Below are positions 23,215-33,603 of a stretch of 33,646 bases of DNA, piece by piece. The DNA lies in the NCBI GenBank assembly GCA_009929525.1, contig SAAH01000038.1, positions 1 through 33,646 on the forward strand, written 5' to 3'. The notes beneath the pieces were generated by a model that saw only the letters and a program-made list of their open reading frames with translations, made no database searches and was not told the DNA's origin. Origin of the DNA: Clostridia bacterium. Its GTDB lineage: Bacteria > Bacillota > Clostridia > Lachnospirales > Lachnospiraceae. Both the position numbers and the translations under genes were made by a program. Position 1 is the stretch's first letter; the number at the start of each line of letters is the position of its first letter.

Positions 23215-23882
23215 TGTTCATCACCCATACGATAGCCCACACCTCGCACAGTCTCCACACAGGATCCTGCGGCACCTAGCTTCTGGCGTAATTTCCTTAC
23301 ATGCACATCAACAGTTCTTGTTTCTCCGTCAAAATCGTATCCCCATATCCGGGTCAGAAGCTGATCTCTGCTCAGTACGATCCCTTTATTCTCCATAAGA
23401 TATCTTAGGAGTTCAAACTCTTTAAGGGTAAGTTCTACCTTACGTCCATTTTCTGTCACTTCGTGGCGGCTGATGCGCAGCTTGATCGGTCCATGCACCA
23501 GTTCTTCCTGCGTCTTAGGCATTCCTCTTCTTAAAACTGCCTTCACTCTTGAGATAAATTCCATCATCCCAAAAAGTTTCGTTATATAATCATCTGCGCC
23601 CAGATCTAATCCTCTTACTTTATCAAATTCGGCACCCTTCGCAGTAACCATGATCACGGGTATCTCTCTGACTTCCGGCATACGTTTCATCTTTTCAAGA
23701 ATCGTATATCCGTCCTCCCCCGGCATCATAATATCCAAAAGAATCAGCTCTGGAAGTTCTTCTCCCAGTGCTTGAAACAGCTGTTCTCCATTTTCCAGGC
23801 CCTTAGCTGAAAATCCTGTTGAATGAAGTGTATAAACTAAAAGTTCGCGGATATTTCTCTCATCTTCAACGCAGTAAATCAT
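23211..23882 (-). CDS. phoP: PhoB/PhoP-like OmpR-family response regulator
   Basis: A 223-aa two-domain regulator. The receiver domain has the acidic pair Glu6-Asp7, phosphoacceptor Asp50 (LILLDIMMPGEDG), Thr80 and Lys102. The C-terminal winged-helix domain, from about 125, ends RTVDVHVRKLRQKLG...VRGVGYRMG. The residue after Lys102 is Leu instead of the nearly universal cis-Pro (TKLFG rather than TKPFG). It sits between the symporter and kinase genes, 17 bases after the former and overlapping the latter by ATGA. It probably binds repeated TTAACA-like boxes upstream of the operon. Confidence 0.9.
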   Translation of the reverse strand: MIYCVEDERNIRELLVYTLHSTGFSAKGLENGEQLFQALGEELPELILLDIMMPGEDGYTILEKMKRMPEVREIPVIMVTAKGAEFDKVRGLDLGADDYITKLFGMMEFISRVKAVLRRGMPKTQEELVHGPIKLRISRHEVTENGRKVELTLKEFELLRYLMENKGIVLSRDQLLTRIWGYDFDGETRTVDVHVRKLRQKLGAAGSCVETVRGVGYRMGDEQ

Positions 23883-23899
23883 AATTTGTCAATCCTCCA

Positions 23900-25669
23900 T
23901 TATGGCAACATGTATTTTTCCTGTGCCTGCATAACAAGGGCGCGATATACTCCACTGTCCTCATTTTTCACGCTGTCCAAATAACTGTGTGTGTCATAAG
24001 TATCATCTCTTACCTGAGTAACACATACGGCAATATTCGAACAATGATCAGCCACACGCTCCAAACTGGTGGTAATATCCGAAAGGATGAATCCCATCTC
24101 GATCGTACATTTTCCATTTCTCAGTCTGCGGATATGGCGTTTCTTCAGTTCCTGATTTAATTCATCAATGACCTCTTCCAAAGGCTCTATCATCTGAGCA
24201 CGTTTCAGATCCTGATCACTGAATACTTTGTAAGCATTTTCAACTATATCTTTCACTGCACTGATAAATATCTGCAGCTCGCCTTGAGCTTTTTTCGTGA
24301 AAGTAAGCTGTTTTTTATTCATCTCTACTGCGGATTCCATGATATTGATCGCATGATCTGATATCCTTTCAAAATCACCAATACAGTGCAGTACAATTGA
24401 AAGTGTGTGGCTGTCATGACTGCTCAGATTCTGTCTTGAAAGTTTCACAAGATAACTGCCCAGTTCATCCTCATATCGATCCACAACCGACTCTAATCTG
24501 CTGACTTCTTTTGCCTTTTCTTCCGAAAAATCGCTGAGCAGATCTAAAGCTGTATACAGAGTTTTCCTAGACTCTTCTGCCATCTGAACAGCCACATGAA
24601 CGCTCTGTTCCATAGCAAATGCCGGTTTATCGAGAAAACGTGCATCCAAAAGCTGGATCTCCTGCTCTGCTGCACTCTCGTCTTTCTCTTCTTCCCCATC
24701 CCTGACTGTAAGACAGGCCAGTTTCTCCAAAACCTTGGAAAATGGAAGCAGAAGCAAAGTAGCAAATACATTAAATAAACTATGCACAACCGCAATTCCT
24801 GCGCCATTCGCTGCCTCTGGTAAAAAAGCAAAATGTGCAAAAGCATTGATCGAATAGAACAATACCATGAATACCAGCGTACCGATCACGTTAAAATAAA
24901 GGTGGACCATAGCAGCCCTTTTCGCATTTTTATTAGCTCCTATAGAGGATAAAAGTGCTGTCACACAAGTACCGATATTTTGTCCCATGATGATCGGGAT
25001 AGCGACCCCGTAACTTACAGCTCCTGTCACACAAAGTGCCTGCAGGATACCTACTGATGCTGATGAACTCTGGATCACTGCTGTAAGGAGCGCTCCAGCG
25101 ATCATACCAAGGATCGGGTTTGAAAATGCTGTGAGAATACCTGTAAATTCCGGAACATCTGCCAATGGTTTTACTGCACTGCTCATAGATTCCATTCCAA
25201 ACATCAAGATGGCAAATCCAACCAGAATAGTTCCAATATCTTTCTTTTTCTCATTTTTAACGAACATCATCATAACGATTCCGATGATCGCCAGTACCGG
25301 TGAAAATGATGTCGGCTTGCATATCTGGATAAAGAAATTATCTCCCTCTATTCCAGAAAGACTAAGGATCCAAGAAGTGATCGTCGTACCAACATTAGCA
25401 CCCATGATAACGCCTACTGCCTGTGACAGTTTCATGATCCCTGAGTTTACGAAACCAACTACCATAACTGTCGTAGCAGAAGATGACTGTATCACGGCTG
25501 TCACTCCTGCACCCAGAACAACTGCTTTTATCGGATTGGATGTTAACGTCTCCAGAATCCTCTCCAGCTTACCTCCTGAGACTTTTGCCAGACCGTCGCC
25601 CATGACATTCATACCATATAAGAACAATGCCAGACCGCCAATCATTGTCAAAACGCTGAAAAAATCCAT
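23900..25669 (-). CDS. Na+/phosphate symporter (NptA/YjbB family) with PhoU-like domain
   Basis: A 589-aa fusion-type transporter. The membrane part (about 1-325) carries two inverted copies of the Na/Pi cotransporter repeat, each with QSSSA (61-65, and near 205). The cytoplasmic C-terminal part (about 360-560) is a PhoU-like helical bundle, for example CIGDFERISDHAINIMES and SLERVADHCSNIAV, whose E-R-x-x-D-H motifs bind metal in PhoU. GGGAGG five bases before 25669 sets the start; the frame opens nine codons earlier. First gene of the operon with PhoP- and PhoR-like genes, which suggests phosphate uptake feeding back on sensing. Direction of transport (uptake or export) is not readable. Confidence 0.93.
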   Translation of the reverse strand: MDFFSVLTMIGGLALFLYGMNVMGDGLAKVSGGKLERILETLTSNPIKAVVLGAGVTAVIQSSSATTVMVVGFVNSGIMKLSQAVGVIMGANVGTTITSWILSLSGIEGDNFFIQICKPTSFSPVLAIIGIVMMMFVKNEKKKDIGTILVGFAILMFGMESMSSAVKPLADVPEFTGILTAFSNPILGMIAGALLTAVIQSSSASVGILQALCVTGAVSYGVAIPIIMGQNIGTCVTALLSSIGANKNAKRAAMVHLYFNVIGTLVFMVLFYSINAFAHFAFLPEAANGAGIAVVHSLFNVFATLLLLPFSKVLEKLACLTVRDGEEEKDESAAEQEIQLLDARFLDKPAFAMEQSVHVAVQMAEESRKTLYTALDLLSDFSEEKAKEVSRLESVVDRYEDELGSYLVKLSRQNLSSHDSHTLSIVLHCIGDFERISDHAINIMESAVEMNKKQLTFTKKAQGELQIFISAVKDIVENAYKVFSDQDLKRAQMIEPLEEVIDELNQELKKRHIRRLRNGKCTIEMGFILSDITTSLERVADHCSNIAVCVTQVRDDTYDTHSYLDSVKNEDSGVYRALVMQAQEKYMLP

Positions 25670-25723
25670 AGTTTCCTCCCACAGATAAACCACCACCGGA
25701 CAAAGTATGTTTATCTTCTCTTA

Positions 25724-25767
25724 ATTATATAAATTTCTTGTTAAGTTCACCAACTGACTTTTGTTAA
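25724..25767 (-). promoter_or_regulatory. Promoter and possible Pho-box repeats of the phosphate operon
   Basis: A -10 TATAAT (25724-25729) is preceded by two direct TTAACA hexamers on the minus strand (25739-25744 and 25762-25767), 23 bases apart, with a poorer TTGGTG between them. TTAACA-like direct repeats are the known PhoP recognition units of Bacillus subtilis, where spacing is about 11 bp. The -35 is weak (TTGGTG, 18-base spacing), fitting an activated promoter. The operator role is inferred. Confidence 0.55.
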
Positions 25768-25803
25768 TTCTTCGTAAATCCGGCTTTTGCAAATATAATA
25801 ACA

Positions 25804-26745
25804 TTATTTCGATAAGATTCCCAGTTGTTTTTCCATATATTTTAGTATATCCCCAAATACCTTCTCTTTACCCTTCTCATTCAGGATTTCGTGGCGCATC
25901 CCAGGATACAATTTTCCTTTTGTATTCAGATAGCCCAGATGGCGCATATGCTGCACTGCCTGAGCATATCTTCTGGCACCGCCTATACACGGATCATCGG
26001 CACCTCCAACAAATAGTACCGGAAGCTCCGGGTTTCTGCATTTTTCATCTGTCTTTGCGTAGACAGCACCCATCAGTTCAAATAAAGTCTGATATCCATC
26101 CACTGTAAATGTAAATCCGCACATAGGAGAACGTTCATAATGATCCAGCACTGCTTTATCTGTACAAATCCACGCATACCTGTTTTTCTCTGAGGCAAAA
26201 GCTTTTGCATAGGGTCCCAAGGTCAAAAGCTCCAATATTTTCCCCTTGCTATGGGATCCTTTTATCTTTTCCTGTATCTTTGCGATCCGTTTTCCCATGA
26301 AAAGATATGGATTCTTGCTTGGCGATCCACATACCACCAGCATATCGATCTCATCATCATATTTCGCAGCATATGCCCGAACGACCAGTGATCCCATGCT
26401 GTGCCCAAATAAGATCACCGGACATTCTTTCCAGATTTCTTTTTCCATCATCATAATCTGGTGCGTATCTTCAATCAATGCATTCATCCCGCCGCCATAC
26501 ATATATCCATGATCTTCCTGTGATCTTACACTCTTTCCATGGCCTCTGCAGTCATGTATCACGGCCACATAACCTGCCTGGGCCAGATATTCCATAAATG
26601 GAAAATATCGCTCCTTATACTCCGACATTCCATGATGTATCTGAAAGATTCCCTTAGGTTCACCCTCCGGTATCAGTTCCAACACATCCAGTTCTAATCC
26701 ATCTGTATCTGATATCACTTTCTTTTTAACTTTTTGATACCCCAT
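25804..26745 (-). CDS. Alpha/beta hydrolase, lysophospholipase/monoacylglycerol-lipase type
   Basis: A 313-aa serine hydrolase of the Hydrolase_4 group. The oxyanion region is IHHGMSEYKERY (36-47). HDCRGHGKS and the nucleophile elbow FGHSMGSLV (Ser116) follow, then the catalytic Asp in VGGADDPC and His in YPGMRHEIL. There is no signal peptide, so it acts in the cytoplasm on lipid or ester substrates. AAGGAGG precedes the ATG. It has its own promoter, divergent from the M18 aminopeptidase gene. Substrate is open; family members cleave lysophospholipids or monoacylglycerols. Confidence 0.9.
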   Translation of the reverse strand: MGYQKVKKKVISDTDGLELDVLELIPEGEPKGIFQIHHGMSEYKERYFPFMEYLAQAGYVAVIHDCRGHGKSVRSQEDHGYMYGGGMNALIEDTHQIMMMEKEIWKECPVILFGHSMGSLVVRAYAAKYDDEIDMLVVCGSPSKNPYLFMGKRIAKIQEKIKGSHSKGKILELLTLGPYAKAFASEKNRYAWICTDKAVLDHYERSPMCGFTFTVDGYQTLFELMGAVYAKTDEKCRNPELPVLFVGGADDPCIGGARRYAQAVQHMRHLGYLNTKGKLYPGMRHEILNEKGKEKVFGDILKYMEKQLGILSK

Positions 26746-26803
26746 ACGATACCTCCTTAGATGATAAATTTTCCCCGGTCATTTTCAATTAAATAGTTAC
26801 ATT

Positions 26804-26832
26804 ATTATATCTATTTTCAAGGAAATTGTCTA
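26804..26832 (-). promoter_or_regulatory. Promoter of the alpha/beta hydrolase gene
   Basis: Minus strand -35 TAGACA (26827-26832), 17-base spacer, -10 TATAAT (26804-26809). Only 6 bases separate it from the -35 of the divergent aminopeptidase promoter. Confidence 0.82.
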
Positions 26833-26838
26833 TCATTC

Positions 26839-26868
26839 TTGGCATTTTGTGTATGTCTTTGTTATAAT
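26839..26868 (+). promoter_or_regulatory. Promoter of the M18 aminopeptidase gene
   Basis: -35 TTGGCA (26839-26844), 18-base spacer, -10 TATAAT (26863-26868). The only plus-strand protein-gene promoter in the window. Confidence 0.82.
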
Positions 26869-26956
26869 AAGAGATACTAACGTATGAATGCAGGATTTCA
26901 AATATACTGCGATACAGCAACTCATACAAATCAATCTTAGGAAGAGGTAGTTTATC

Positions 26957-28285
26957 ATGGATACTCAAACGATCAATCAGGAATTATTTTCTTATATCAA
27001 GCAAAGCCCTACTCCCTTTCACGCAGTAGCTTCTGCTGCCGCACTCTTATCCTCCCATGGATTTACCCAGCTTCTGGAACAGGATATCTGGGATCTGCAG
27101 CCTGGAGGAAAGTACTTTATCACCCGCGGAAAAACTTCTATTTTTGCTTTTCGTATGCCAGCCACACCAGTCTCAAAGGCTCCTTCCTTTCAGATCATCG
27201 CAAGCCATAGTGATTCTCCCTGTTTTAAGCTTAAGAATCCTTCTGAGCTGACTGTTGATGAACATTATACGAAGCTGAATGTGGAAAAATATGGCGGAGC
27301 ACTGCTTGCTCCATGGTTTGACCGCCCGCTTTCTCTGGCTGGCCGTGTCATTTTGAAAAAAGATGACAATATCACCAGTACTTTAGTAGATATCGACCGG
27401 GATCTTGCTATGATAGTCAATCTTGCTATTCATATGAACCACTCTGCTAATGATGGGTATGCTTATCACGTTCAGACTGATCTTCTTCCTATTATAGGAA
27501 GTGGTCAAAAGCAGCCCACCGTCCGCTCACTTGTCGCAAAAGAACTGGGAGTAGAGGAAAGTACTGTCCTTTCCTCCGATCTTTCCCTCTATAATCGTAT
27601 GGATGGACGCCTCTGGGGTGCCGAAAATGAATTCTTGTCTGCGCCAAGATTGGATAATCTGCAGTGTGCCCATGCTTCCATAAAGGCTCTCCTGGGCCCA
27701 TGTCACCCGGATATTTTGTGTGGTGCCGCCATTTTTGATACGGAAGAAGTTGGCAGTCACAGCCCTCAGGGTGCGTGCTCCACATTTTTAAAGGATTGCC
27801 TGAAGCGGATCAGCTATTCTCTCGGATTTACATCAGCAGAGCATCTTCAGGCTCTGGCAGGCAGTTTTCTTGTCTCTGCGGATAACGGACATGCACTTCA
27901 TCCGAATTATCCCGGCAAATCAGACCCCACTCATCATCCTTATCTAAATGGCGGTGTTCTGATCAAATATGCTGCTAACCTGAAATATACTTCGGATGCC
28001 CTGACCGGTGGGCTGTTTCAGCTCCTATGCGAACAGCATGATATCCCTTGCCAGTCCTTCTTCAATCACTCTGATGAAGCCGGCGGATCTACACTGGGAA
28101 ATCTGGCTATGTCTCAGGTTTCTATCCCCTGCGTTGATATCGGAGTTTCCATGTTGGCCATGCACTCCCCTTATGAGACCGTGGGTGCCAAAGATAACCT
28201 CTGGCTTTATCAGGCTATGGCTGCCTTTTATCAAACAAAAGTATACTGTACTGGAGATGGAAGCTATCGCCTGATTCCGTCATAG
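26957..28285 (+). CDS. apeB: M18 family aminopeptidase
   Basis: A 442-aa zinc metallopeptidase that removes N-terminal residues, often acidic or neutral. Conserved sites are ASHSDSPCFKLK (His84, Asp86), ENEFLSAPRLDNL, the catalytic/metal FDTEEVGS, VSADNGHALHPNYP and the C-terminal zinc His in MHSPYET. Length is normal for bacterial M18 enzymes. AGAGG precedes the ATG by nine bases. The gene is monocistronic with its own promoter and two 3' hairpins. Confidence 0.95.
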   Translation: MDTQTINQELFSYIKQSPTPFHAVASAAALLSSHGFTQLLEQDIWDLQPGGKYFITRGKTSIFAFRMPATPVSKAPSFQIIASHSDSPCFKLKNPSELTVDEHYTKLNVEKYGGALLAPWFDRPLSLAGRVILKKDDNITSTLVDIDRDLAMIVNLAIHMNHSANDGYAYHVQTDLLPIIGSGQKQPTVRSLVAKELGVEESTVLSSDLSLYNRMDGRLWGAENEFLSAPRLDNLQCAHASIKALLGPCHPDILCGAAIFDTEEVGSHSPQGACSTFLKDCLKRISYSLGFTSAEHLQALAGSFLVSADNGHALHPNYPGKSDPTHHPYLNGGVLIKYAANLKYTSDALTGGLFQLLCEQHDIPCQSFFNHSDEAGGSTLGNLAMSQVSIPCVDIGVSMLAMHSPYETVGAKDNLWLYQAMAAFYQTKVYCTGDGSYRLIPS

Positions 28286-28294
28286 CAACACAGT

Positions 28295-28314
28295 AAGTAC
28301 GCCGAGGCGTACTT
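28295..28314 (+). repeat. Hairpin directly after the aminopeptidase stop
   Basis: Perfect 8-bp arms AAGTACGC/GCGTACTT with loop CGAG. No T-tract follows; it is upstream of the true terminator and may protect the mRNA 3' end. Confidence 0.55.
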
Positions 28315-28346
28315 GGATTTATCTCATTGAAATGTTTTTACACAGC

Positions 28347-28377
28347 AAAAAAGAGGTCTTTTTCAGACCTCTTTTTA
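28347..28377. terminator. Bidirectional terminator between aminopeptidase and tRNA-Gly
   Basis: Stem AAAAAGAGGTCT/AGACCTCTTTTT with a 5-nt loop. Runs of A on the left and T on the right let it stop both the plus-strand aminopeptidase and the minus-strand tRNA-Gly transcript. Confidence 0.9.
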
Positions 28378-28380
28378 TTA

Positions 28381-28452
28381 AGCACGAGACGGGATTCGAA
28401 CCCGCGACCCTCGCCTTGGCAAGGCGATACTCCACCACTGAGCCACTCGTGC
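28381..28452 (-). tRNA. tRNA-Gly(GCC)
   Basis: 72-base cloverleaf; anticodon loop TTGCCAA gives GCC. Acceptor GCACGAG/CTCGTGC, discriminator U, no encoded CCA. Single gene, apart from the tRNA cluster, which carries the UCC isoacceptor. Confidence 0.94.
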
Positions 28453-28478
28453 ATTTCTCTGTTCTTTTGAACAAAGAT

Positions 28479-28508
28479 AATATACTATAAAACGTACTCG
28501 CTTGTCAA
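28479..28508 (-). promoter_or_regulatory. Promoter of tRNA-Gly(GCC)
   Basis: Minus strand perfect -35 TTGACA (28503-28508), 18-base spacer, -10 TATATT (28479-28484), about 27 bases before the tRNA 5' end. Confidence 0.85.
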
Positions 28509-28560
28509 CAGGAATTTTCTGATTTGAATATAAAATTATAACTATTATGACCCCGTTTCA

Positions 28561-29325
28561 TCAAGGACGCAGAATCGCACTTAAGACATACTTGTTATTT
28601 GGAAAATTCTTCTGACTGATCTCATCAAGACGTATCAGATCCACATCCAGCCACAGTTCATCAGCCACGACCATCATATGAGAAAACATGATTCCAAAGT
28701 TCAGTTCATCCCATCTTCCCAGTCGATCATTCGTATGCTTTTTGGAAAAAATGTGGATCCTGCTGTCAAAAACCACAAACCGCCAAGGCTGGCTGTTCAT
28801 ACTGGAAGGCGCCATCCTTGCCGCATCCAGAAGCTGCTTCATCCACTGTCTGGGAGTTTCTTTATATACACAAAGCTCTCCTAAACTATGCCGCTTTGCC
28901 TCAATCTGCTTTCTGATACAGCTTCCCTTTGCTTTTCCAAATGCAAGAACTACCATCATTTTCTTATTATCTCTTCGCTGATACTTCTTTTTCAGCAGTG
29001 GACTCCCAACAAAACAGCTTCCCATGCCCCTTGTACACAGATACAATGACATTTGTTCCATGAGATATCCTGCATTCATCAACGCACGGTCTTTTTCTTC
29101 AGAATACAGCACCAGGTAATAAGGCGCTTTCACCCCCATCATACCCAGCATCTTATATTGACCTTTTCTATTATCAAATATTGCAAGTTCAGTCTCTATG
29201 CCGCCAAACAAACTTTTTATCTCTTCAAACTCCTTCAGTATATCACCCATCATCTGAGGACTGAGAGCATCATTCGTATAATTTCGGACAGACTTTCGAA
29301 CAAAAATAGCTTCAAATAAATTCAT
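28561..29325 (-). CDS. Nitroreductase family protein (TM1586-type)
   Basis: A 254-aa putative FMN-dependent oxidoreductase. It looks like an internally duplicated single-chain nitroreductase. The N-terminal half starts FVRKSVRNY and includes NAGYLMEQMSLYLCTRGMGSCFVG. The second half has MAPSSMNSQPWRFVVF (FMN-phosphate contact) and GIMFSHMMVVAD. Substrate and electron donor are unknown. AAAGGTGAT ribosome binding site upstream, own promoter at 29355-29382. No convincing terminator separates it from the tRNA-Gly promoter. Confidence 0.88.
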   Translation of the reverse strand: MNLFEAIFVRKSVRNYTNDALSPQMMGDILKEFEEIKSLFGGIETELAIFDNRKGQYKMLGMMGVKAPYYLVLYSEEKDRALMNAGYLMEQMSLYLCTRGMGSCFVGSPLLKKKYQRRDNKKMMVVLAFGKAKGSCIRKQIEAKRHSLGELCVYKETPRQWMKQLLDAARMAPSSMNSQPWRFVVFDSRIHIFSKKHTNDRLGRWDELNFGIMFSHMMVVADELWLDVDLIRLDEISQKNFPNNKYVLSAILRP

Positions 29326-29354
29326 GTTATCACCTTTAATTTTTTTGTAATACT

Positions 29355-29382
29355 ATTGTAACATGTTTTTGTTGTTTTGCAA
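29355..29382 (-). promoter_or_regulatory. Promoter of the nitroreductase gene
   Basis: Minus strand -35 TTGCAA (29377-29382), 16-base spacer, -10 TACAAT (29355-29360). Confidence 0.68.
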
Positions 29383-29419
29383 CTGAATCTTGCAATTTTT
29401 CTTCTTGTTTTTCGGAAAT

Positions 29420-31213
29420 CTATGGCAGCAGAATATCTTTTAATTGGCCCAACTTCTCCCGAAATACATCCAAAGCCATCTCAACAGGTTCTGTTTTTGT
29501 CATATCAACCCCACATAGTTTCAATAAATCGATGCAGTCCATAGAACTCCCTCCACTTAGAAACTTTTTGTAAGCCTCAACAATCCCTGATTCCCCACTT
29601 AATATCTTTGAACTGATCGCTATCGCTGCGGCAAAACCGGTTGCATACTGATATACATAAAACGGGGTATAAAAATGTGGTATCCTTGCCCATTCCATCG
29701 CAATTTCCTGATCACTGACCATTTCTTCGCCAAAATACTTTTTATTTAGTTCGTAGTATATTCCTGACAACAGTTCAGAAGTTATTCCTTCTCCCTTTTC
29801 AGCCCGCTCATGCGCGATCATCTCAAACTCTGCAAACATCGTCTGACGATATATCGTTCCCTTGAACTGATCAAGAAAGTAATTCAAAAGATAGGCTTTC
29901 TCATTATCATCACTTGCATTTTCCAACATATAGTTTATCAAAAGAGCCTCATTGCAGGTTGATGCAACTTCTGCCACAAAGATTCGATACCCTGCGTACG
30001 TGTATGGCTGAGTCTGATCAGAATGATAACTGTGAAGTGCATGCCCCATCTCATGGGCCAGCGTAAATACGTCATTCATATTCCCCTGATAATTCATTAG
30101 TACATACGGATGCGTTCCATAAGCTCCCCATGAATATGCACCACCGCGTTTTCCTTCATTTTCATATACGTCGATCCACCTGTCTGAAAATCCCTTTTCC
30201 AGAAGTCTGACATAATCTTCTCCCAGTGGTTTTAGACCTTCTTTTACCATCTTCTTGGCTTCTGCAAAAGGTATCTCCCGTTCCACTGTATGGACCATTG
30301 GCACATAAACATCATACATATGAAGCTGTTCAACATCCAAAACCTTTTTTCTCAGTTCCACATAATGATACATAGCCGGCAGTTTGTGATGTACCGCTTC
30401 TATCAGTTGAGTATATACTTCTTTCGGAATATTGCTTCCTGAAAGAGCCATCTCCAGAGAAGATGGATATCTGCGCACTTTTGTATAAAAAATGTCTTGA
30501 GACAGATTGCCGCTGTACACTGCTGCCAATGTGTTTTGGAATTCTCTGTACTTCTTATAGAGAAGTTCAAAAGCCTGTCTCCGCACTTCTCTGTCTTTAT
30601 TTTCCATGCATCGGATATAATTCCCCTGCGTCAGTTCTTGTTCTTTTCCATTCACTGTTATCGTTCCAAACTTGAGGTCCGCATTTTGAAACATAGAGAA
30701 AATATTTTGCGGAGCACGAGCCATCTCACCCGTTTGTGCAAGAATCTCTTCTATCTCACTGGAAAGGATATGTTCTCTTTGTCTTATAGATTCCTGGATT
30801 TTTCTGCGATATAGCTCCAGATCCATTTCATCCTGATAATATTTTTCCAACTGTTCATCTGACAGATTCATAAGTTCCGGTTCTACAAATGACATTGTCA
30901 TCTCTAGTTCCATAGCAAGTTTGGCAGCACGAGCCGACAGATCCTGATAAAAATGATTGCCAGTATCTTCATGCCAACGCTGGTTCGCATATACATAGAT
31001 TTTCTCAAATCTGCAGTTCAGGCTGTCCATCATGCGCAGGCACTCCAGCAATACGCGACCACTCTCCCCCAGACGACCCTGGTATTTCTGGATTTCTTTC
31101 ATGTCTTCTGCAAGACTTTCAAAATCCTTCTCCCACAAATCATCTGATTGATACAAATCTTCTATTGACCAACAATTTTCTTTCTTCTGCTCTGCTCTTA
31201 TCATTTCACTCAT
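29420..31213 (-). CDS. pepF: Oligoendopeptidase F
   Basis: A 597-aa M3B zinc endopeptidase cleaving short peptides in the cytoplasm. The zinc motif is HEMGH (His387, Glu388, His391) in TLAHEMGHALHSYHS, with downstream Glu ligand in VAEVASTCNEALL. The Tyr/Gly-rich substrate loop GGAYSWGAYGTHPYVLMNY is just before the catalytic site. Length is normal. An AAAGGCGG ribosome binding site precedes the ATG, 42 bases after the amidase stop. There is no clear terminator between, so the two may be co-transcribed. Confidence 0.95.
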   Translation of the reverse strand: MSEMIRAEQKKENCWSIEDLYQSDDLWEKDFESLAEDMKEIQKYQGRLGESGRVLLECLRMMDSLNCRFEKIYVYANQRWHEDTGNHFYQDLSARAAKLAMELEMTMSFVEPELMNLSDEQLEKYYQDEMDLELYRRKIQESIRQREHILSSEIEEILAQTGEMARAPQNIFSMFQNADLKFGTITVNGKEQELTQGNYIRCMENKDREVRRQAFELLYKKYREFQNTLAAVYSGNLSQDIFYTKVRRYPSSLEMALSGSNIPKEVYTQLIEAVHHKLPAMYHYVELRKKVLDVEQLHMYDVYVPMVHTVEREIPFAEAKKMVKEGLKPLGEDYVRLLEKGFSDRWIDVYENEGKRGGAYSWGAYGTHPYVLMNYQGNMNDVFTLAHEMGHALHSYHSDQTQPYTYAGYRIFVAEVASTCNEALLINYMLENASDDNEKAYLLNYFLDQFKGTIYRQTMFAEFEMIAHERAEKGEGITSELLSGIYYELNKKYFGEEMVSDQEIAMEWARIPHFYTPFYVYQYATGFAAAIAISSKILSGESGIVEAYKKFLSGGSSMDCIDLLKLCGVDMTKTEPVEMALDVFREKLGQLKDILLP

Positions 31214-31255
31214 CGTCGCTGTCCGCCTTTCTTCTCACTGTTTTTATCCCACACG

Positions 31256-31993
31256 CTACTGCTGATTTCTAAGTTCCTGGACCTGTGCGATCCCTGCATC
31301 CACATCACTTTTAAATTGTGTCCATGCCTCTTCATTCTCCACAAAATATTTGGGACAGAGTTTTCCTGTCACATCGTAGTGACGTATTACATCCTGACTC
31401 GTCAGACCAAACCTCACACACAGCCATGACGTCAGAGAAACTACCGATGCATACGTCGTATCATTAAACTTACCGCTGTCATCAGGATGGCAGCACTCTA
31501 TAGATAATGTATCCGAATTTCTTTCATTTGATGCATATGCAATTTCTGTACTTGGAATGCACTGTACAATTTCGCCGTCCAGTCCTACTATAAAATGACT
31601 GCTTGCCTTCGTGGTATGAGCATCCTTCAATCCTTCAAAATAATCTCGATTTGCAATTGCCGAACTGCCCGGATTCGCTGTGTAATGTATGACGATCCCA
31701 TTAATCTTCTCCAACGCAGTGCCTGGTCTTGAATATTCATTCACATCGATCAGTTCCACATCAAGAGCTGGTGCACCTATCCACTCATCGCCACTCATAG
31801 CTTCCTCTGCAGGTGTTACCTCTTGATCCTTCGAGAAAAAAAGCTTTTTGCATAAAAAAATGAGACCCGTTATGCATATCATAGAAATACACAGTATGAC
31901 TAAAGCTCTTTTTACAAGCTGTTCTTGTCTTCGTCGTCTGGAATTGCTGTACCCCCGTCCTCCACGACTGTTTCTGCTCCTTTGATTCCCCAT
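31256..31993 (-). CDS. Membrane-anchored N-acetylmuramoyl-L-alanine amidase (Amidase_2)
   Basis: A 245-aa protein. A basic Arg/Ser-rich cytoplasmic N-terminus (1-29) and one membrane anchor (about 30-53) precede an extracytoplasmic Amidase_2/PGRP domain. Zinc ligands are His103 (IVIHYTANPGS), His205 (RHYDVTG) and Cys213 (KLCP), the T7-lysozyme pattern, so the enzyme should be active in cleaving the MurNAc-L-Ala bond. No cell-wall-binding repeats are present. The frame is open to 32065, but that extension runs into the guaB terminator. GGGAG five bases before the ATG at 31993 supports the short form. A role in wall turnover, sporulation or germination is possible. Confidence 0.88.
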   Translation of the reverse strand: MGNQRSRNSRGGRGYSNSRRRRQEQLVKRALVILCISMICITGLIFLCKKLFFSKDQEVTPAEEAMSGDEWIGAPALDVELIDVNEYSRPGTALEKINGIVIHYTANPGSSAIANRDYFEGLKDAHTTKASSHFIVGLDGEIVQCIPSTEIAYASNERNSDTLSIECCHPDDSGKFNDTTYASVVSLTSWLCVRFGLTSQDVIRHYDVTGKLCPKYFVENEEAWTQFKSDVDAGIAQVQELRNQQ

Positions 31994-32039
31994 AGTTACT
32001 CCCATCTTTTGTACGTTTTTATCCCATACAAGCAACAAA

Positions 32040-32062
32040 GCGGTCCCTAAGGCAGGGACCGC
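32040..32062 (-). terminator. Terminator of guaB
   Basis: Perfect 9-bp G/C-rich stem (32040-32048 with 32054-32062), 5-nt loop, then TTTGTTGCTT on the minus strand. It lies 12 bases after the guaB stop. Confidence 0.82.
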
Positions 32063-32073
32063 CAATTTATTAC

Positions 32074-33603
<1,530 letters not shown>

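Noticed and set aside
31994-32065. 24-codon N-terminal extension of the amidase
   Set aside because: It reads through the guaB terminator stem; GGGAG directly precedes the ATG at 31993.
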